From Porphyrobacter sp. (GTDB lineage Bacteria > Pseudomonadota > Alphaproteobacteria > Sphingomonadales > Sphingomonadaceae), in the NCBI GenBank assembly GCA_027533455.1, contig JAPZUC010000017.1, positions 1 to 64,000 on the forward strand: 64,000 bases of DNA, read 5' to 3'. The notes under the pieces were generated by a model. The model had not been told where the DNA came from. It worked only from the letters and a program-made list of their open reading frames with translations, and did not search any database. This document shows positions 52,170 through 61,364 of the stretch, piece after piece. Made by a program: the position numbers and the translations under genes. How positions within the stretch are numbered: the stretch's first letter is position 1; each line of letters opens with the position of its first letter.

Positions 52170-54854
52170 TTAATTCCCCAACAGCTTGGCCACAGCATCC
52201 ATGAGCTCCCTGGATTTGTACGGCTTCTTGAGCAGCTCAAGTTCAGCTCGTTCATCAATTCCCAAGGCATCGAAAGCGCTCGCCGGAAATCCCGAGGTGA
52301 GAAGAACCCGGATATGGGGAGCCATCCGCTTCACTTTCTCCGCGAGCTGCACACCATTGAGTTCACCGGGCATGATAACATCAGTAAACAGCAGGTCGAA
52401 GGCGTCGTCTTGCTCCAGCAGTGCCAAGGCCGCCTCCGCATCACCTGCGCCCACCACGCTGAAGCCTGCCCTGGTCAGTAGTCGTTCGACATGGGACCGG
52501 ACATCGGGTTGGTCTTCGACCACGAGTATCCTTGCGTTCTCGGCGCGGGGGCGTTCGGCGACCACCTCGACTTCTGTGTTTTCTGTGCCCTCGCCATGGG
52601 CGACCGGAAGATAGAGGTCGACCGTCGTCCCGTGCCCCGGCTCGCTGTAGACGGTGACCGCCCCGCCAGACTGCTTGGCGAAGCCGTAAACGCTACTGAG
52701 GCCAAGCCCCGTCCCCTTGCCGACCTCCTTGGTGGTGAAGAACGGCTCGAAGGCCTTGGCGATCACCTCATCACTCATGCCGCACCCATTGTCCGACACG
52801 CTGATGCAGACGAAGCTCCCGTCGGCCAGCTCGTAGCTGCGCCCGACCATGTGGCTGTTGACAGTGACATTTTTGCACGAGATCGTGATGGCGCCGCCTC
52901 CCCGCCCCATGGCGTCGGATGCGTTGACCGCCAGATTGATGATTGCCTGCTCGAGCGCTCTCCCATCGACTTCGACAAGCCAAAGATCGGGCGGTACTGT
53001 GAGGCTGAGAGTAATCCGTTCGGTGAGGCCTGAACGAAGCAGGCGGACAACGTCGGCGAGGAGCTGGCTCAGATCGAGGCGAGCTGTGTTCAGCGTGCTC
53101 TGCCCTGAGAACGACAGAAGCCTCCGCGTCAAGCTCTCCGCGGCTTCGGACGCCTTCATAATGAGGTCGACGGATTCCGCGTCATCCTGGTCGAGTTGCG
53201 AAAGCTGCAGCAACTCGGCATTGCCCTGGATGATCATCAGCAGATTATTGAAATCATGCGCGACGCCGCCGGTCAGCTGGCCGACCGCCTCCAGCGCCCG
53301 AGCCCGCGTAAAGCCGTCGTTCCGCCGGTTTTCGGCGGTCACGTCCCGGAGGTTACCAAGAACCCGCGCTGGCTGCCCCTCGGTGTCGTACAGGACCGAG
53401 GCCTGCATCCTGAGATCCACTGCGGCGTGATCCGCGGACTGGACTTTGAAGTCACATTCCCAACGGTCTGCTCCTGTCTCGTATGCATGCTCCATCACAG
53501 CCATGACCCTGTCGCGATCGTCGGGAACAATAAGCGTCATCAGGCGCCCAATATCAAAACCAAATTCCTCTATATTCAGGCTGATCTTGCTGGGCCAATC
53601 AGGCGTGATCCAGAAAGTCCCGGCCTCAATGTCGCGGTCCCACAGCACATCGCCCAAACTGTTGGCGATGATGCGGAAACGCGTCTCGGACTTTTCCAGC
53701 GCCCTCAGCGCATTCGTCAACTGGCTAACATCGGTCACCGTGCCGATGACACGGGTGGCCTTGCCGTCATTGTCGCGGATGATGTAGGCGCGTTGGACGA
53801 GGAAGACGTGTCTGCCGTCCCGGCGGTCTATATCGTATTCGATGAAGAACCGCTCCTGCCCCCCGTCGATCGCAGCCACCGTCGCGTCGCGCACAGCCAA
53901 CAAGGGTCCCCGCACTCCGTGGCCAGCCCGATAGTCTTCTAAGGAGAAGACGACTGGGGCTGGCCACCCGAAGACCTCCTGGAAGCCGTCGTTGGCAATG
54001 TAGGCCCCAGTCTCGAGGTCCCAATCGAAGATGGCGTCCTGACTGGCCTTCGCCGCGAGTTCGAAACGCTGGCGGTAGGCTTCCGCTTCTGCCTCCTTCT
54101 CAACCAGCTTCGTGACCTCGGTGAAGCTGACGATCACGGCTTCGACTTCGCCGTGCGGATCGAGGAAGGGGAAGGCATTGCACTGTGACCAGATAGTCGT
54201 CTGGCGGCTGGGGTGCCGGTGACCGACAATGATATCGTGGACCGCCTCCTTCGCCTCGATGGCGCGAAACAATGGCAGTTCCGATCGGGACATGGGCGAG
54301 CCGTCGGGTCGCATGAACTTCCATCGGATATCGTCTGCGCCCCCATCGACGACTTCGGCTGGATCGAAGCCGAGCAATTCGCAGGCTTTAGAATTGGCGC
54401 TGCGAACGGCGCCGCGTCGGTCGTGGATAATGATCCCCGCCTGCACTTGATTTAGGACCGACGCAAGCCCGGCCTCCAGTCGCAACGCCGTCTTTTGCCA
54501 GGAGCTTGGCGTGAACGTGACCAGAAACCGATCCGCCTTCCCCTTCCCGTCACGGCCAAAGGCCGGAGCCATAGAGACGCGGTACCAGCCAAGCTCCTTC
54601 AAGGCCAGCCTCAAGAGGACCTTGCGCGACACCAGCCTGCGCTTGCTTGCGGCTGTCCTCAGCAGTTCCATAATGCCCGGATTGCTCCTCAGGAAATTCG
54701 CGAGGGTGCGGGCGTATTGCTTGTCTGAGATACTGGGGATCCCGATCAGCGTCTTGAACTGATCGTTGGAAGCGATGATTGCGCCGCTGCGGTCGAACAG
54801 GAAGTTCGCCTCTGTGGCCCGCTCCAGCGCCCGCGAACGGAATACGCTCGGCAT
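52170..54854 (-). CDS. Hybrid sensor histidine kinase: four PAS domains, HisKA, HATPase, receiver
   Basis: The product is 894 residues and soluble. PAS domains begin near [60 protein letters not shown] and [20 protein letters not shown]. Then come the histidine core with His533 in [19 protein letters not shown], the ATPase N-box [21 protein letters not shown] and [20 protein letters not shown], and a C-terminal receiver ([16 protein letters not shown], phospho-acceptor Asp825 in [10 protein letters not shown], Lys in LLKKPYKS). GGAGAG precedes ATG 54854. No membrane helix is visible, so it senses internal signals, probably redox or ligands bound by the PAS domains. Confidence 0.9.
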   Translation of the reverse strand: MPSVFRSRALERATEANFLFDRSGAIIASNDQFKTLIGIPSISDKQYARTLANFLRSNPGIMELLRTAASKRRLVSRKVLLRLALKELGWYRVSMAPAFGRDGKGKADRFLVTFTPSSWQKTALRLEAGLASVLNQVQAGIIIHDRRGAVRSANSKACELLGFDPAEVVDGGADDIRWKFMRPDGSPMSRSELPLFRAIEAKEAVHDIIVGHRHPSRQTTIWSQCNAFPFLDPHGEVEAVIVSFTEVTKLVEKEAEAEAYRQRFELAAKASQDAIFDWDLETGAYIANDGFQEVFGWPAPVVFSLEDYRAGHGVRGPLLAVRDATVAAIDGGQERFFIEYDIDRRDGRHVFLVQRAYIIRDNDGKATRVIGTVTDVSQLTNALRALEKSETRFRIIANSLGDVLWDRDIEAGTFWITPDWPSKISLNIEEFGFDIGRLMTLIVPDDRDRVMAVMEHAYETGADRWECDFKVQSADHAAVDLRMQASVLYDTEGQPARVLGNLRDVTAENRRNDGFTRARALEAVGQLTGGVAHDFNNLLMIIQGNAELLQLSQLDQDDAESVDLIMKASEAAESLTRRLLSFSGQSTLNTARLDLSQLLADVVRLLRSGLTERITLSLTVPPDLWLVEVDGRALEQAIINLAVNASDAMGRGGGAITISCKNVTVNSHMVGRSYELADGSFVCISVSDNGCGMSDEVIAKAFEPFFTTKEVGKGTGLGLSSVYGFAKQSGGAVTVYSEPGHGTTVDLYLPVAHGEGTENTEVEVVAERPRAENARILVVEDQPDVRSHVERLLTRAGFSVVGAGDAEAALALLEQDDAFDLLFTDVIMPGELNGVQLAEKVKRMAPHIRVLLTSGFPASAFDALGIDERAELELLKKPYKSRELMDAVAKLLGN

Positions 54855-55377
54855 CGCTAATCTCTCCCTTTGCGTCAGCACGACCTCTAATGTTCGTTTG
54901 CTAACATGGATTAGCAGAGGCGACAAACTGCACACCTTAATCCGCGGCTTAGACTTCCAGCCGAGAAACTGCCGGACGCGGGTTGAATTGCCGCGAGCAT
55001 CGAACCCCGTAGAGCTACGGGAAGGCTCCTGACGCATTCTTGCCTTGCCGCACGCTAGAGCAGTCCTGCTACGAGCGATGTCGGCCAAGCGCTTGTCCGG
55101 TGTGCTCGCAGCGTGACGCTTTTCGGGATCATCTCAAGAGCGTCATGCATCTCTGCGGTTCCTCCTACCGCCGCGGAGATGCAGCCGCTTGAGGTTGCCG
55201 GACGCGCCAATGACTAGTCTCCAGCGCGCGTCCGGTAATTTCCTATTGAGGTTCTCGTGATATGAAGATCGATGCATCCGCCTTCTATTGCCCGACCACG
55301 AGCCGGATCGAATTTGGGTTGGGCTCATTTGGATGAAGCTGTTGCGGGTAATCGCGCCCTATCGGAGGAGAAACCCT
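54855..55377. other. Divergent gap with two hairpins between kinase and REC-EAL genes
   Basis: No gene is supported in these 523 bases. 55147-55158 (GCATCTCTGCGG) pairs with 55171-55182 (one mismatch), and 55198-55207 (CCGGACGCGC) pairs perfectly with 55226-55235 across 18 bases. CCGGACGCG also occurs near 54972. The region contains the promoters of both neighbours. The hairpins could be terminators or part of a recombination junction; no known element is recognised. Confidence 0.4.
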
Positions 55378-56616
55378 TTGGCCTTCGCAGAAACCCCGGC
55401 GGCGCAGCCTGCAAGCAGCGGCACCCCGCGACGACTAGTGATACTAGATGATGACCAGTCTATCCTGCGCACAGTCGGGATCATGGCGCGCCGGCTTGGA
55501 CTGGAGGTCAGGACCTGCCTGACCGTCACCGAGCTAGAGTCGGCGCTGAAAACCTTCGAGCCCGACGTGGTCCTCATCGACCTGATGATGCCGGACTGCG
55601 ACGGGATCGATGTCATTAGACGAATTGGCCCGCTTCCGAGGGGCTCAGTCTACGTTATGAGTGGGGCTGACAAGCGCACATTCGCCGCCTCGCGTGAGGT
55701 CCTTGCCTCCTCCGGTGCATCAATCGCCGGGTTTTTGCACAAGCCCTTCAAGATGGCAGATCTTGCCAGTGCGCTTGCTGGTTCCGCGTCAACACCCCCG
55801 CCGCGCGCTGCCCACGCCAGGCAGCATGCACTGCACCACATCCTTTCGCCCGCCGGGTTCGAGCAGGCGGTTTTGACCGGCAGGATCGAGCCGTACTACC
55901 AGCCGATCTTCAATAGCGACGGGCGGACGCTCAAGGGGTTCGAGGCTCTTGCCCGGGTCAAGGGCGCGCAGAAAGCCGGCTTCGCTCCCGCCTATCTCGA
56001 ACAGCTGTCGGCGAATGCCAAGCTTGCGGCAGCGCTGACCGATCTCGTGATCAAGCGTGCGCTGAGCTTCCTTGCCGAACTGCCCCGGTCTTGCGGCAAC
56101 CCTTCAATATCGATCAACCTGTTCGGGGATTATGCCGTCGCGGACGGTTTTCGCGCATCGCTCGTAGAGCAGTGCGCGCGCAACGGGATCGCGAGGGACA
56201 GGGTCATCCTCGAGCTGAGCGAGGCGACGGTCTTCAATCTCGACGATGACGAACTGCGCAAGATCACGCAGCTGCGGCTTGCTGGTTTTGGCCTGTCGAT
56301 CGACGACTTCGGGACCGGACACTCCTCCCTGGGCCGGCTCGCTAGCCTGCCTTTCTCGGAGCTCAAGATCGATAAGGCCTTTTGCCTTGCCCTCCCGCAG
56401 TCGCAGCCAGCGGCAGCAGTGATCGAGGCCTGCCTTGGGCTTGCGGCGCGGCTCGACATGAAAGTGATCGCGGAAGGGGTTGAGAACGAGGAGGTCGCGG
56501 CAGTCCTCGCCAGCATGGGTTGCGATGCGCTGCAAGGACACCTGTTCGGGCATGCTATGCCCGCCGAAGAAGTGGCGCAATGGCTGCGCGCCATTCCGTC
56601 CCAAGCGGCGGCCTGA
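55378..56616 (+). CDS. REC-EAL response regulator (c-di-GMP phosphodiesterase)
   Basis: The product is 412 residues from TTG 55378, which has a strong GGAGGAG ribosome-binding site; ATG 55333 is a longer alternative. The receiver domain shows VILDDDQSILRTVGIM, the phospho-acceptor Asp68 in VLIDLMMPD and LHKPFKM. The EAL domain shows FEALARVK, SINLFGDYAV, LELSEATVF, IDDFGTGHSSLG, ELKIDKAF, AEGVENEEVA and DALQGHLFG, with all metal and catalytic residues. It probably degrades c-di-GMP on phosphorylation by a kinase such as the divergent hybrid kinase. Confidence 0.92.
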   Translation: MAFAETPAAQPASSGTPRRLVILDDDQSILRTVGIMARRLGLEVRTCLTVTELESALKTFEPDVVLIDLMMPDCDGIDVIRRIGPLPRGSVYVMSGADKRTFAASREVLASSGASIAGFLHKPFKMADLASALAGSASTPPPRAAHARQHALHHILSPAGFEQAVLTGRIEPYYQPIFNSDGRTLKGFEALARVKGAQKAGFAPAYLEQLSANAKLAAALTDLVIKRALSFLAELPRSCGNPSISINLFGDYAVADGFRASLVEQCARNGIARDRVILELSEATVFNLDDDELRKITQLRLAGFGLSIDDFGTGHSSLGRLASLPFSELKIDKAFCLALPQSQPAAAVIEACLGLAARLDMKVIAEGVENEEVAAVLASMGCDALQGHLFGHAMPAEEVAQWLRAIPSQAAA

Positions 56617-56687
56617 GCACGCAAGCCTCCCTTCAGGGGCATCAAAGTAAACCAAACCTTAGCGCCCGACGCGATCCGGCTACGCGA

Positions 56688-57579
56688 ATGGCCTTGGCCG
56701 ATTCGCGAAGAGTATCCGGCGATGATTGGCGCAAGGTCAAACTTCTCACCCGCATCGTCCTTGCCCTGCTTGCGCTTGTCGCTCTGCCCCCCGTCGCCTG
56801 CAAGTGCTGACGGCCAGGTGCATGTCTCGGCCCCCGAGACCACCCTTCGCGTGCTCCGAACCCAATCCTGGATCGAGGAGTGGGATCCTGTCGCGCAAGC
56901 GTGGGTGCGTTCAGGGGACGATCCGGCCGGCTTCGACAGGCCCCCAGCCACCGCCAATTCCGGCGCGCGGAAAGGCCCGCTCGCCGTTTTCGGGCCCTTC
57001 GTCGTGCTTGAGGCGAACACCGCGGCGGTGATGGGTTCTACAAATTCTAACAGCCCCGCCGGCTTCGCGCGTATGCGCACGGCCTTCCCGGGCATCAGTA
57101 TGCTGGAGCTGATTGATGCCCCCGGCACCGTGAACGATATTGCCAACCTCAAGGTGGGGCGGATGATACGGGCCGCAGGCATATCCACCCATGTGCCGGC
57201 CAACGGATCGGTCCGCTCAGGCGCGGTGGAACTGTTTCTTGCAGGCAAAACCCGCACGATGGAGCCTGGCGCCCAGTTCGCTGTGCATTCCTGGCGCGAC
57301 GAGCGTGGTAGGGGGCCGCAGGATTTCGCCCCCGAGGATCCCGCGAACCGCCTCTACACTGCCTTCCACGAGGACATGGGCATGAGCCAGGCCGACGCTC
57401 GGGCATTCTACGACATGACCAACTCCGTGCCCCACTCCGGCGCGCTGTGGTTCGGACCGGAGGTCATGCGCGGCTGGATCGCGAGCGGCGAAGCAAAGCC
57501 GGAAGAGCGAGACGTGACCATTCATCTCGCCTTCGCCCCCAACCTCTTCTCGCAACCTTCCGCCAGGCTGGACAATTAG
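56688..57579 (+). pseudogene. ClpP-like secreted protein with a frameshift in its signal peptide
   Basis: From ATG 56688 one frame gives a signal peptide, KVKLLTRIVLALLALVALPP, then stops. The next frame carries the mature protein starting ASADGQVHVSAPETTLRVL. The join is exact if the C6 run at 56787-56792 has one C fewer, giving a normal SPASA signal-peptidase site. The body has MLELIDAPGTVNDIANLKVG, MIRAAGISTHVPANGSVRSG, VELFLAGKTRTMEPGAQFAV and a His in FAVHSWRDE, the ClpP/crotonase-like periplasmic family (COG3904 type). Ser in RSGAVE and the His are the candidate catalytic pair. Confidence 0.65.
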
Positions 57580-57583
57580 CAGT

Positions 57584-57985
57584 TCATGCCGATGGTGCGC
57601 TTTGCGCACACTGCTCGAGTGCCGTTTGCAATGCCTGAAGCGAGATCGGCTTGCTTAGGAATTTGACCGCGCCGAAATCGACAGCAGCGCGGGCGACAAA
57701 GCTAGATCCGACATCGGAAATCCCGCCCCGGTAGCTGCCTCCGCCGGACATCGCGATGACCGGAACCCCGCTGAGGTGGCTGCCCTTCAAGAGCCTAATC
57801 AGGGCGAGACCCTCGATGTCTGGCATGAAGATGTCGGTAATGATGACATCGGGTTCGAGCTCGGTCTTGTGCCGAAGGAGGTCTTCGACGTCGGTGATGC
57901 GCTCGGATGCGTGTCCTAGCGCTCGCAGCTGCCGCTCCAACGTACGCGCGGCAAGATCATCGTCTTCCTTGAAAAGGACACGCAT
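57584..57985 (-). CDS. Single-domain response regulator
   Basis: The product is 133 residues, a CheY-like receiver alone. Marks are VLFKEDDDLAARTLERQL (acidic pocket), phospho-acceptor Asp51 in VIITDIFMPDIEGL, VIAMSGGGSY (Ser/Thr) and KFLSKPISLQAL (Lys). With no output domain it is a phosphorelay or signalling intermediate. It is 8 bases downstream of the FixJ-type regulator, so co-transcribed, and converges on the ClpP-like gene. Confidence 0.9.
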   Translation of the reverse strand: MRVLFKEDDDLAARTLERQLRALGHASERITDVEDLLRHKTELEPDVIITDIFMPDIEGLALIRLLKGSHLSGVPVIAMSGGGSYRGGISDVGSSFVARAAVDFGAVKFLSKPISLQALQTALEQCAQSAPSA

Positions 57986-57993
57986 CTTGGACC

Positions 57994-58620
57994 TTACCTT
58001 CCTTCTGCGGCTTCGAAAATTCTGGCGATAATGATGAGGTTGGTTTCGCCGATTTTTTGGAGCGCCTGGTGCCGGTGAAACTCGACCGTGCGCACGCCGA
58101 TGCCAAGCTTGTCGGCGATTTCCTTGTTACGAAGGCCCGTGCAGGCAAGACGCATCACTTCGTCTTCACGCTTGGTCAGATCGGCAATGCGTTTGCGCGC
58201 CTGATCAGCCGAATTGCTCTTCTCTACGGAGGGCCTGCTCGACTTTAGCGCGTCCTCAATTTTCTGCACGATCACCTCAAAGCTTCCGGGCTTCTCGATG
58301 AAATCGGCAGCGCCATTCTTCATGGCTTGGACGACCAGCGGAATGTCGCCGTGCGAGGTGAAGAAGATGACCGGTATGTGGCGCCGATGTGGCGGGATCC
58401 GCTCCAAGGTGGCGAGGCCATCCAACTCGGGCATCCGGACGTCTAGCAGTATGCAGTCGGGCTGCAGGTATTCCAGCGATTCCAGGAGGTCCGCCCCGCC
58501 GACGAAAGGGTGCACACGGTATCCATAACGCCCAAGTCCTCGGCACACGGTTGTGCGGACATCACGTTGATCATCGACTATCGCGATCAGCGGCGCGGGA
58601 TTTTCAATCTTTGAAAGCAT
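57994..58620 (-). CDS. FixJ-type response regulator (REC-LuxR HTH)
   Basis: The product is 208 residues. The receiver has LIAIVDDQRDVRTTVCRGL, phospho-acceptor Asp60 in DCILLDVRMPELDGL, VIFFTSHGDI and Lys110 in DFIEKPGSF. The C-terminal LuxR HTH has LTKREDEVMRLACTGLRNKE and IADKLGIGVRTVEFHRHQAL. It is the FixJ/NarL output form. ATG 58620 begins MLSKIENPAP; the longer frame is not conserved. A FixK/FNR-like box lies 71 bases upstream. No cognate membrane kinase is adjacent, so the hybrid PAS kinase is the nearest candidate. Confidence 0.92.
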   Translation of the reverse strand: MLSKIENPAPLIAIVDDQRDVRTTVCRGLGRYGYRVHPFVGGADLLESLEYLQPDCILLDVRMPELDGLATLERIPPHRRHIPVIFFTSHGDIPLVVQAMKNGAADFIEKPGSFEVIVQKIEDALKSSRPSVEKSNSADQARKRIADLTKREDEVMRLACTGLRNKEIADKLGIGVRTVEFHRHQALQKIGETNLIIIARIFEAAEGR

Positions 58621-58690
58621 ACCGCAGCCCTCTCGATGACAGAAGCGAGATCGTCGTTCCGCTAAATGCACTCTCGGGCGGCGTTGATAA

Positions 58691-58704
58691 TTGACTTACG
58701 TCAA
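58691..58704. promoter_or_regulatory. FixK/FNR-like binding site upstream of the FixJ-type regulator
   Basis: TTGACTTACGTCAA fits TTGA-N6-TCAA, the core of the CRP/FNR-family (FixK, Anr, NnrR) site, as a perfect dyad. It lies 71-84 bases before the FixJ-type ATG, a distance compatible with activation at about -41. Bases 58621-58908 otherwise hold only the divergent promoters of this regulator and the PilZ gene. Confidence 0.55.
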
Positions 58705-58908
58705 AAAAGCTAATCCGGAGATACATCCATAAGCATAGGCTCTCTAAAGTGAGTTTATTGAGCGCTGTTTGGGCAGGGGGCAGGGTTAAAGATTGATTGA
58801 AGAACATTGCAAGGCAGCACTGGGCTTACCCTAAAGGCTGTAGTCTTTTCTCCCGAGCTATGACGCGGGCTAGGCAAGGAACACCTAGCAATCGGGAAGG
58901 TTTGAAGG

Positions 58909-59661
58909 ATGCTTGAAAAACGACAGCACCCTAGTGCAAGGTCCACGTTTAGAGGCGCCTATGTGAGGAACCAGGCTGGACTGCAGTTCGTCACCTTGCG
59001 CAATATGTCCGGCTCCGGCGTGTGTTTCGATGCCTTTTCGGGTGCCGCCGAGGGTGACGAGGTCGAATTCTGCATCGACTCGACTGGCGTCAAGAGGGGA
59101 GTGGTGCGGTGGGTCAAGGACGGGCTCTGCGGCATCGTCACGCACGGCGGAAATCAGGACGAGCTCGCACCCCATTACCTTGCGCAACGGTCCGTCCGCC
59201 TGCCGCTCTCGGTGGCAGTGAAGCTTTACGTCGACGGGCGCGGCGAGGACGCGATGCTGCGAAACATCTCTATCCGCGGGGCGTGCATCAGCAGCCGTAG
59301 CGAATTGGCACCCGGACAGCTTGTCTCGCTGGCGATCTGCGGCTCCCTTTTCGAACTGGCGACGGTGCGTTGGGTCAAGCAGGGCCTGTGTGGTCTGCGC
59401 TTTGCAAATCCGATCCATCCCAGCCGTTTCCGCGAGCTCGTGGCGAAGGTGCAGCAGGTGCCCGACGCCGGGTTGACGTGCCCCCCTGATTTTACCCCAC
59501 GAGTGAAGAGTGTCTGGCCTGAAGAGGGGCAGACGATAAAGCGCGCAAGATTTTCGGAAGAGCAGATGGGGTTGGTGGAGGAAGCAGAAGCGGGCGCGAA
59601 GACCGCTGATCTGGCTACGCGGCACGGCGCCTGGAGCGACGACCTGCAACTGGAAGGCTGA
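58909..59661 (+). CDS. Tandem PilZ-domain c-di-GMP receptor with an IS-derived 3' end
   Basis: The product is 250 residues. The first PilZ unit has ARSTFRGAYVRNQAG and LRNMSGSGVCFDAFSG (NxSxxG), the second QRSVRLPLSVAVKLYV and LRNISIRGACISSRS (NxSxxG), with WVKDGLCG and WVKQGLCG as matching strand ends. These are typical of sphingomonad double-PilZ proteins. From about residue 210 (KRARFSEEQMGLVEEAEAG) the sequence is that of an IS3-type transposase OrfA, so the gene has read into an insertion-sequence remnant and lost its own end. It is the c-di-GMP output next to two EAL proteins. Confidence 0.8.
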   Translation: MLEKRQHPSARSTFRGAYVRNQAGLQFVTLRNMSGSGVCFDAFSGAAEGDEVEFCIDSTGVKRGVVRWVKDGLCGIVTHGGNQDELAPHYLAQRSVRLPLSVAVKLYVDGRGEDAMLRNISIRGACISSRSELAPGQLVSLAICGSLFELATVRWVKQGLCGLRFANPIHPSRFRELVAKVQQVPDAGLTCPPDFTPRVKSVWPEEGQTIKRARFSEEQMGLVEEAEAGAKTADLATRHGAWSDDLQLEG

Positions 59662-59775
59662 GCATGGCGGGCTGCAGGCATCAGAGGCCTGGCGGCTGCG
59701 CGAGCTCGAGAGCGAGAACGCCAAGCTCAAGTGGCTGCTGGCTGATGCGATGCTGAACAACGTCGCGCTGACCCG
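59536..59775 (+). mobile_element. IS3-family OrfA remnant
   Basis: IKRARFSEEQMGLVEEAEAG then AKTADLATRHG and, after one frameshift, ATTCNWKAEHGGLQASEAWR and LRELESENAKLKWLLADAM match the helix-turn-helix and leucine-zipper layout of IS3-type OrfA. The start codon is ATA instead of ATG, there is an internal frameshift, and the sequence ends at LNNVALT before OrfB. No OrfB and no terminal inverted repeats are visible. It is a degenerate, non-mobile piece. Confidence 0.8.
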
Positions 59776-60162
59776 AAGGGCGGCACATCCCACTCGGCCG
59801 CTAGGCTCGTTTGGGCTTTGTCAGCACAAATCCACCGAGGCGCTGATCCGGCCAAGCGGCGCGAAAAACGCAGTCTCGCCGCCTGTCACCCGCGTGAAGA
59901 CACAATTCATCGCCACAATACGCTCTTGTCGATCGTACCAGATATAGGCCAAAGAGCCGTGGTCAGCGGCTGGGCGCACTACACGTTTCAAGTCCACGCG
60001 GCCAAACAATGCGATAGGCCGTTTTGATGGCATCTTCCCAACGCCTCGAGCTTGCGCTATAGCTTTTCGGCTTGATGAACGGAAGGGGATCGATCCTCGT
60101 CCGCGGCGCCGAAGTTGGACATCATTTTCGGCCATCATACTAGGGTTGTAGAGGAGTTTACC
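59776..60162. other. Gap after the IS remnant
   Basis: No gene is supported in these 387 bases. A minus-strand frame at 59821-60138 has weak coding bias and no known motif; it may be decayed IS or gene material. GAGGAG at the 3' end serves the next gene. GC content is lower here than in the surrounding genes. Confidence 0.35.
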
Positions 60163-60507
60163 ATGCGCTTAGCCTCACTGGCTGTCATCGGTCTGATTGT
60201 GACCTCTACCCCGGCTAATGCTGGCACGTCGTCGACTGAGCAGTCTGCGAAAGCGGCTTGTGTCACTAGCCTCGCCAAGGCCAAGGGATCGGCGGGCTTT
60301 GAGGTGGTGCAAAAGTGCGCCAAGCGCGCGCCCACAAGGCTTGCGGCGTCTCGTGCTGCGGCCCAGCCGGTGGGGCAGGAGGGTGGTGCTGCGGCTTCTG
60401 TTGGTGGAGCGCCCGGTGGTCCTGGCGGCGTGGTCTTTGGCCTGTTCGGCCTAGCAGCCCTTGCCTTCGGCGTATTGGAAGTCACTGATAAGCCTTCGAG
60501 CCCGTAA
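60163..60507 (+). CDS. Small exported protein with C-terminal hydrophobic segment, EPS-associated
   Basis: The product is 114 residues. A signal peptide (MRLASLAVIGLIVTSTPANA) is followed by a Lys/Ala-rich part with two Cys (KAACVTSL, VQKCAKRA), a Gly-rich linker (GGAAASVGGAPGGPGG) and a C-terminal hydrophobic helix (VFGLFGLAALAFGVLEV). Short proteins of this build are found next to exopolysaccharide export genes in sphingomonads; function is unknown. GAGGAG precedes the ATG. It lies 159 bases upstream of the Wza-like gene. Confidence 0.65.
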   Translation: MRLASLAVIGLIVTSTPANAGTSSTEQSAKAACVTSLAKAKGSAGFEVVQKCAKRAPTRLAASRAAAQPVGQEGGAAASVGGAPGGPGGVVFGLFGLAALAFGVLEVTDKPSSP

Positions 60508-60666
60508 GCGATGCTTTCGGCCGCTCATTGAAGCGGTAGTCCAGCCCGTTATACTTGTTATCGGGCGCTCGTTGATGTGCCGATGGGGTCTTCGCAGACA
60601 CTCTTGTCGCGGTGAGGGATTAGGCACTCTTTCAGAGCTGTATGAATTCGAGGGGTCGATAATAAC

Positions 60667-61353
60667 GTGCTCAGATTAGTCGGACTGTCCGTCTTGCTGT
60701 CGATCGCGCTGGCTGGCTGCGCGACCAGTCGCTCGGATGATGTCGCCTACAACCCCGCAGGCTTTGCGGCGCCCGATGTGCCCGTTATCGAGAGGCTGTC
60801 AGCCGAATATCTGATTGCCCCCCTCGACAAGATCTCCATCAATGTTTTTCAGGTCGAGCAACTGTCCGGAGAGTACCAGGTTGATCTGACCGGCAAGATT
60901 GCCATGCCCTTGGTGGGCTCGGTCGAGGCGGTGAACCTGACGACGTCGCAGCTGCAGGAGGTGCTCAAGGAGCGCCTGTCGGTCAATTACCTCAAGAACC
61001 CTGACGTCACGGTGGGTATTCTCGCCGCGACCGGCAGCAACATCACGATCGAGGGCGCGGTTCGCAAGCCCGGCCTTTACCCCAACTTCGGCAAGATGAG
61101 CCTCATCCAGGCCGTGGCAATCGGAGGCGGATTGGAGCCCACGGCCAACGCCAAGCGGGTTTTCGTATTCCGGCAAGTTGACGGTAAGCGCATGGTGGCC
61201 GGCTTCGATCTGACCACCATTCGCACGGGGCAAGAGCCTGACCCCGAAATCTACCGGGGCGATATCATCGTGGTGCAGGGCTCCCGCATGAAAGAGAACT
61301 GGGCACAGGTTCTCCAGAGCGTGCAGACATTTGGCATTTTCCGGCCGATTTAG
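60667..61353 (+). CDS. Polysaccharide export protein (Wza-like outer membrane lipoprotein)
   Basis: The product is 228 residues from GTG 60667. A lipoprotein signal ends at LAGC, followed by the polysaccharide-export domain (YLIAPLDKISINVFQVEQLS, VDLTGKIAMPLVGSVEAVNL, LSVNYLKNPDVTVGI) and a soluble SLBB-type domain (ITIEGAVRKPGLYPNFGK, MSLIQAVAIGGGLEPTANAK). It ends without the C-terminal amphipathic helix of E. coli Wza, so it is the short form, typical of sphingan and Caulobacter holdfast-like systems. It is 11 bases before the Wzc-like gene. A GCGGTAG core at 60533-60539 lies in its leader. Confidence 0.93.
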   Translation: MLRLVGLSVLLSIALAGCATSRSDDVAYNPAGFAAPDVPVIERLSAEYLIAPLDKISINVFQVEQLSGEYQVDLTGKIAMPLVGSVEAVNLTTSQLQEVLKERLSVNYLKNPDVTVGILAATGSNITIEGAVRKPGLYPNFGKMSLIQAVAIGGGLEPTANAKRVFVFRQVDGKRMVAGFDLTTIRTGQEPDPEIYRGDIIVVQGSRMKENWAQVLQSVQTFGIFRPI

Positions 61354-61364
61354 CGGATTAGAGC

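Noticed and set aside
55147..55235. Possible integron attC-like structure
   Set aside because: No R-box/L-box core words and no integrase gene nearby; only generic hairpins are seen.
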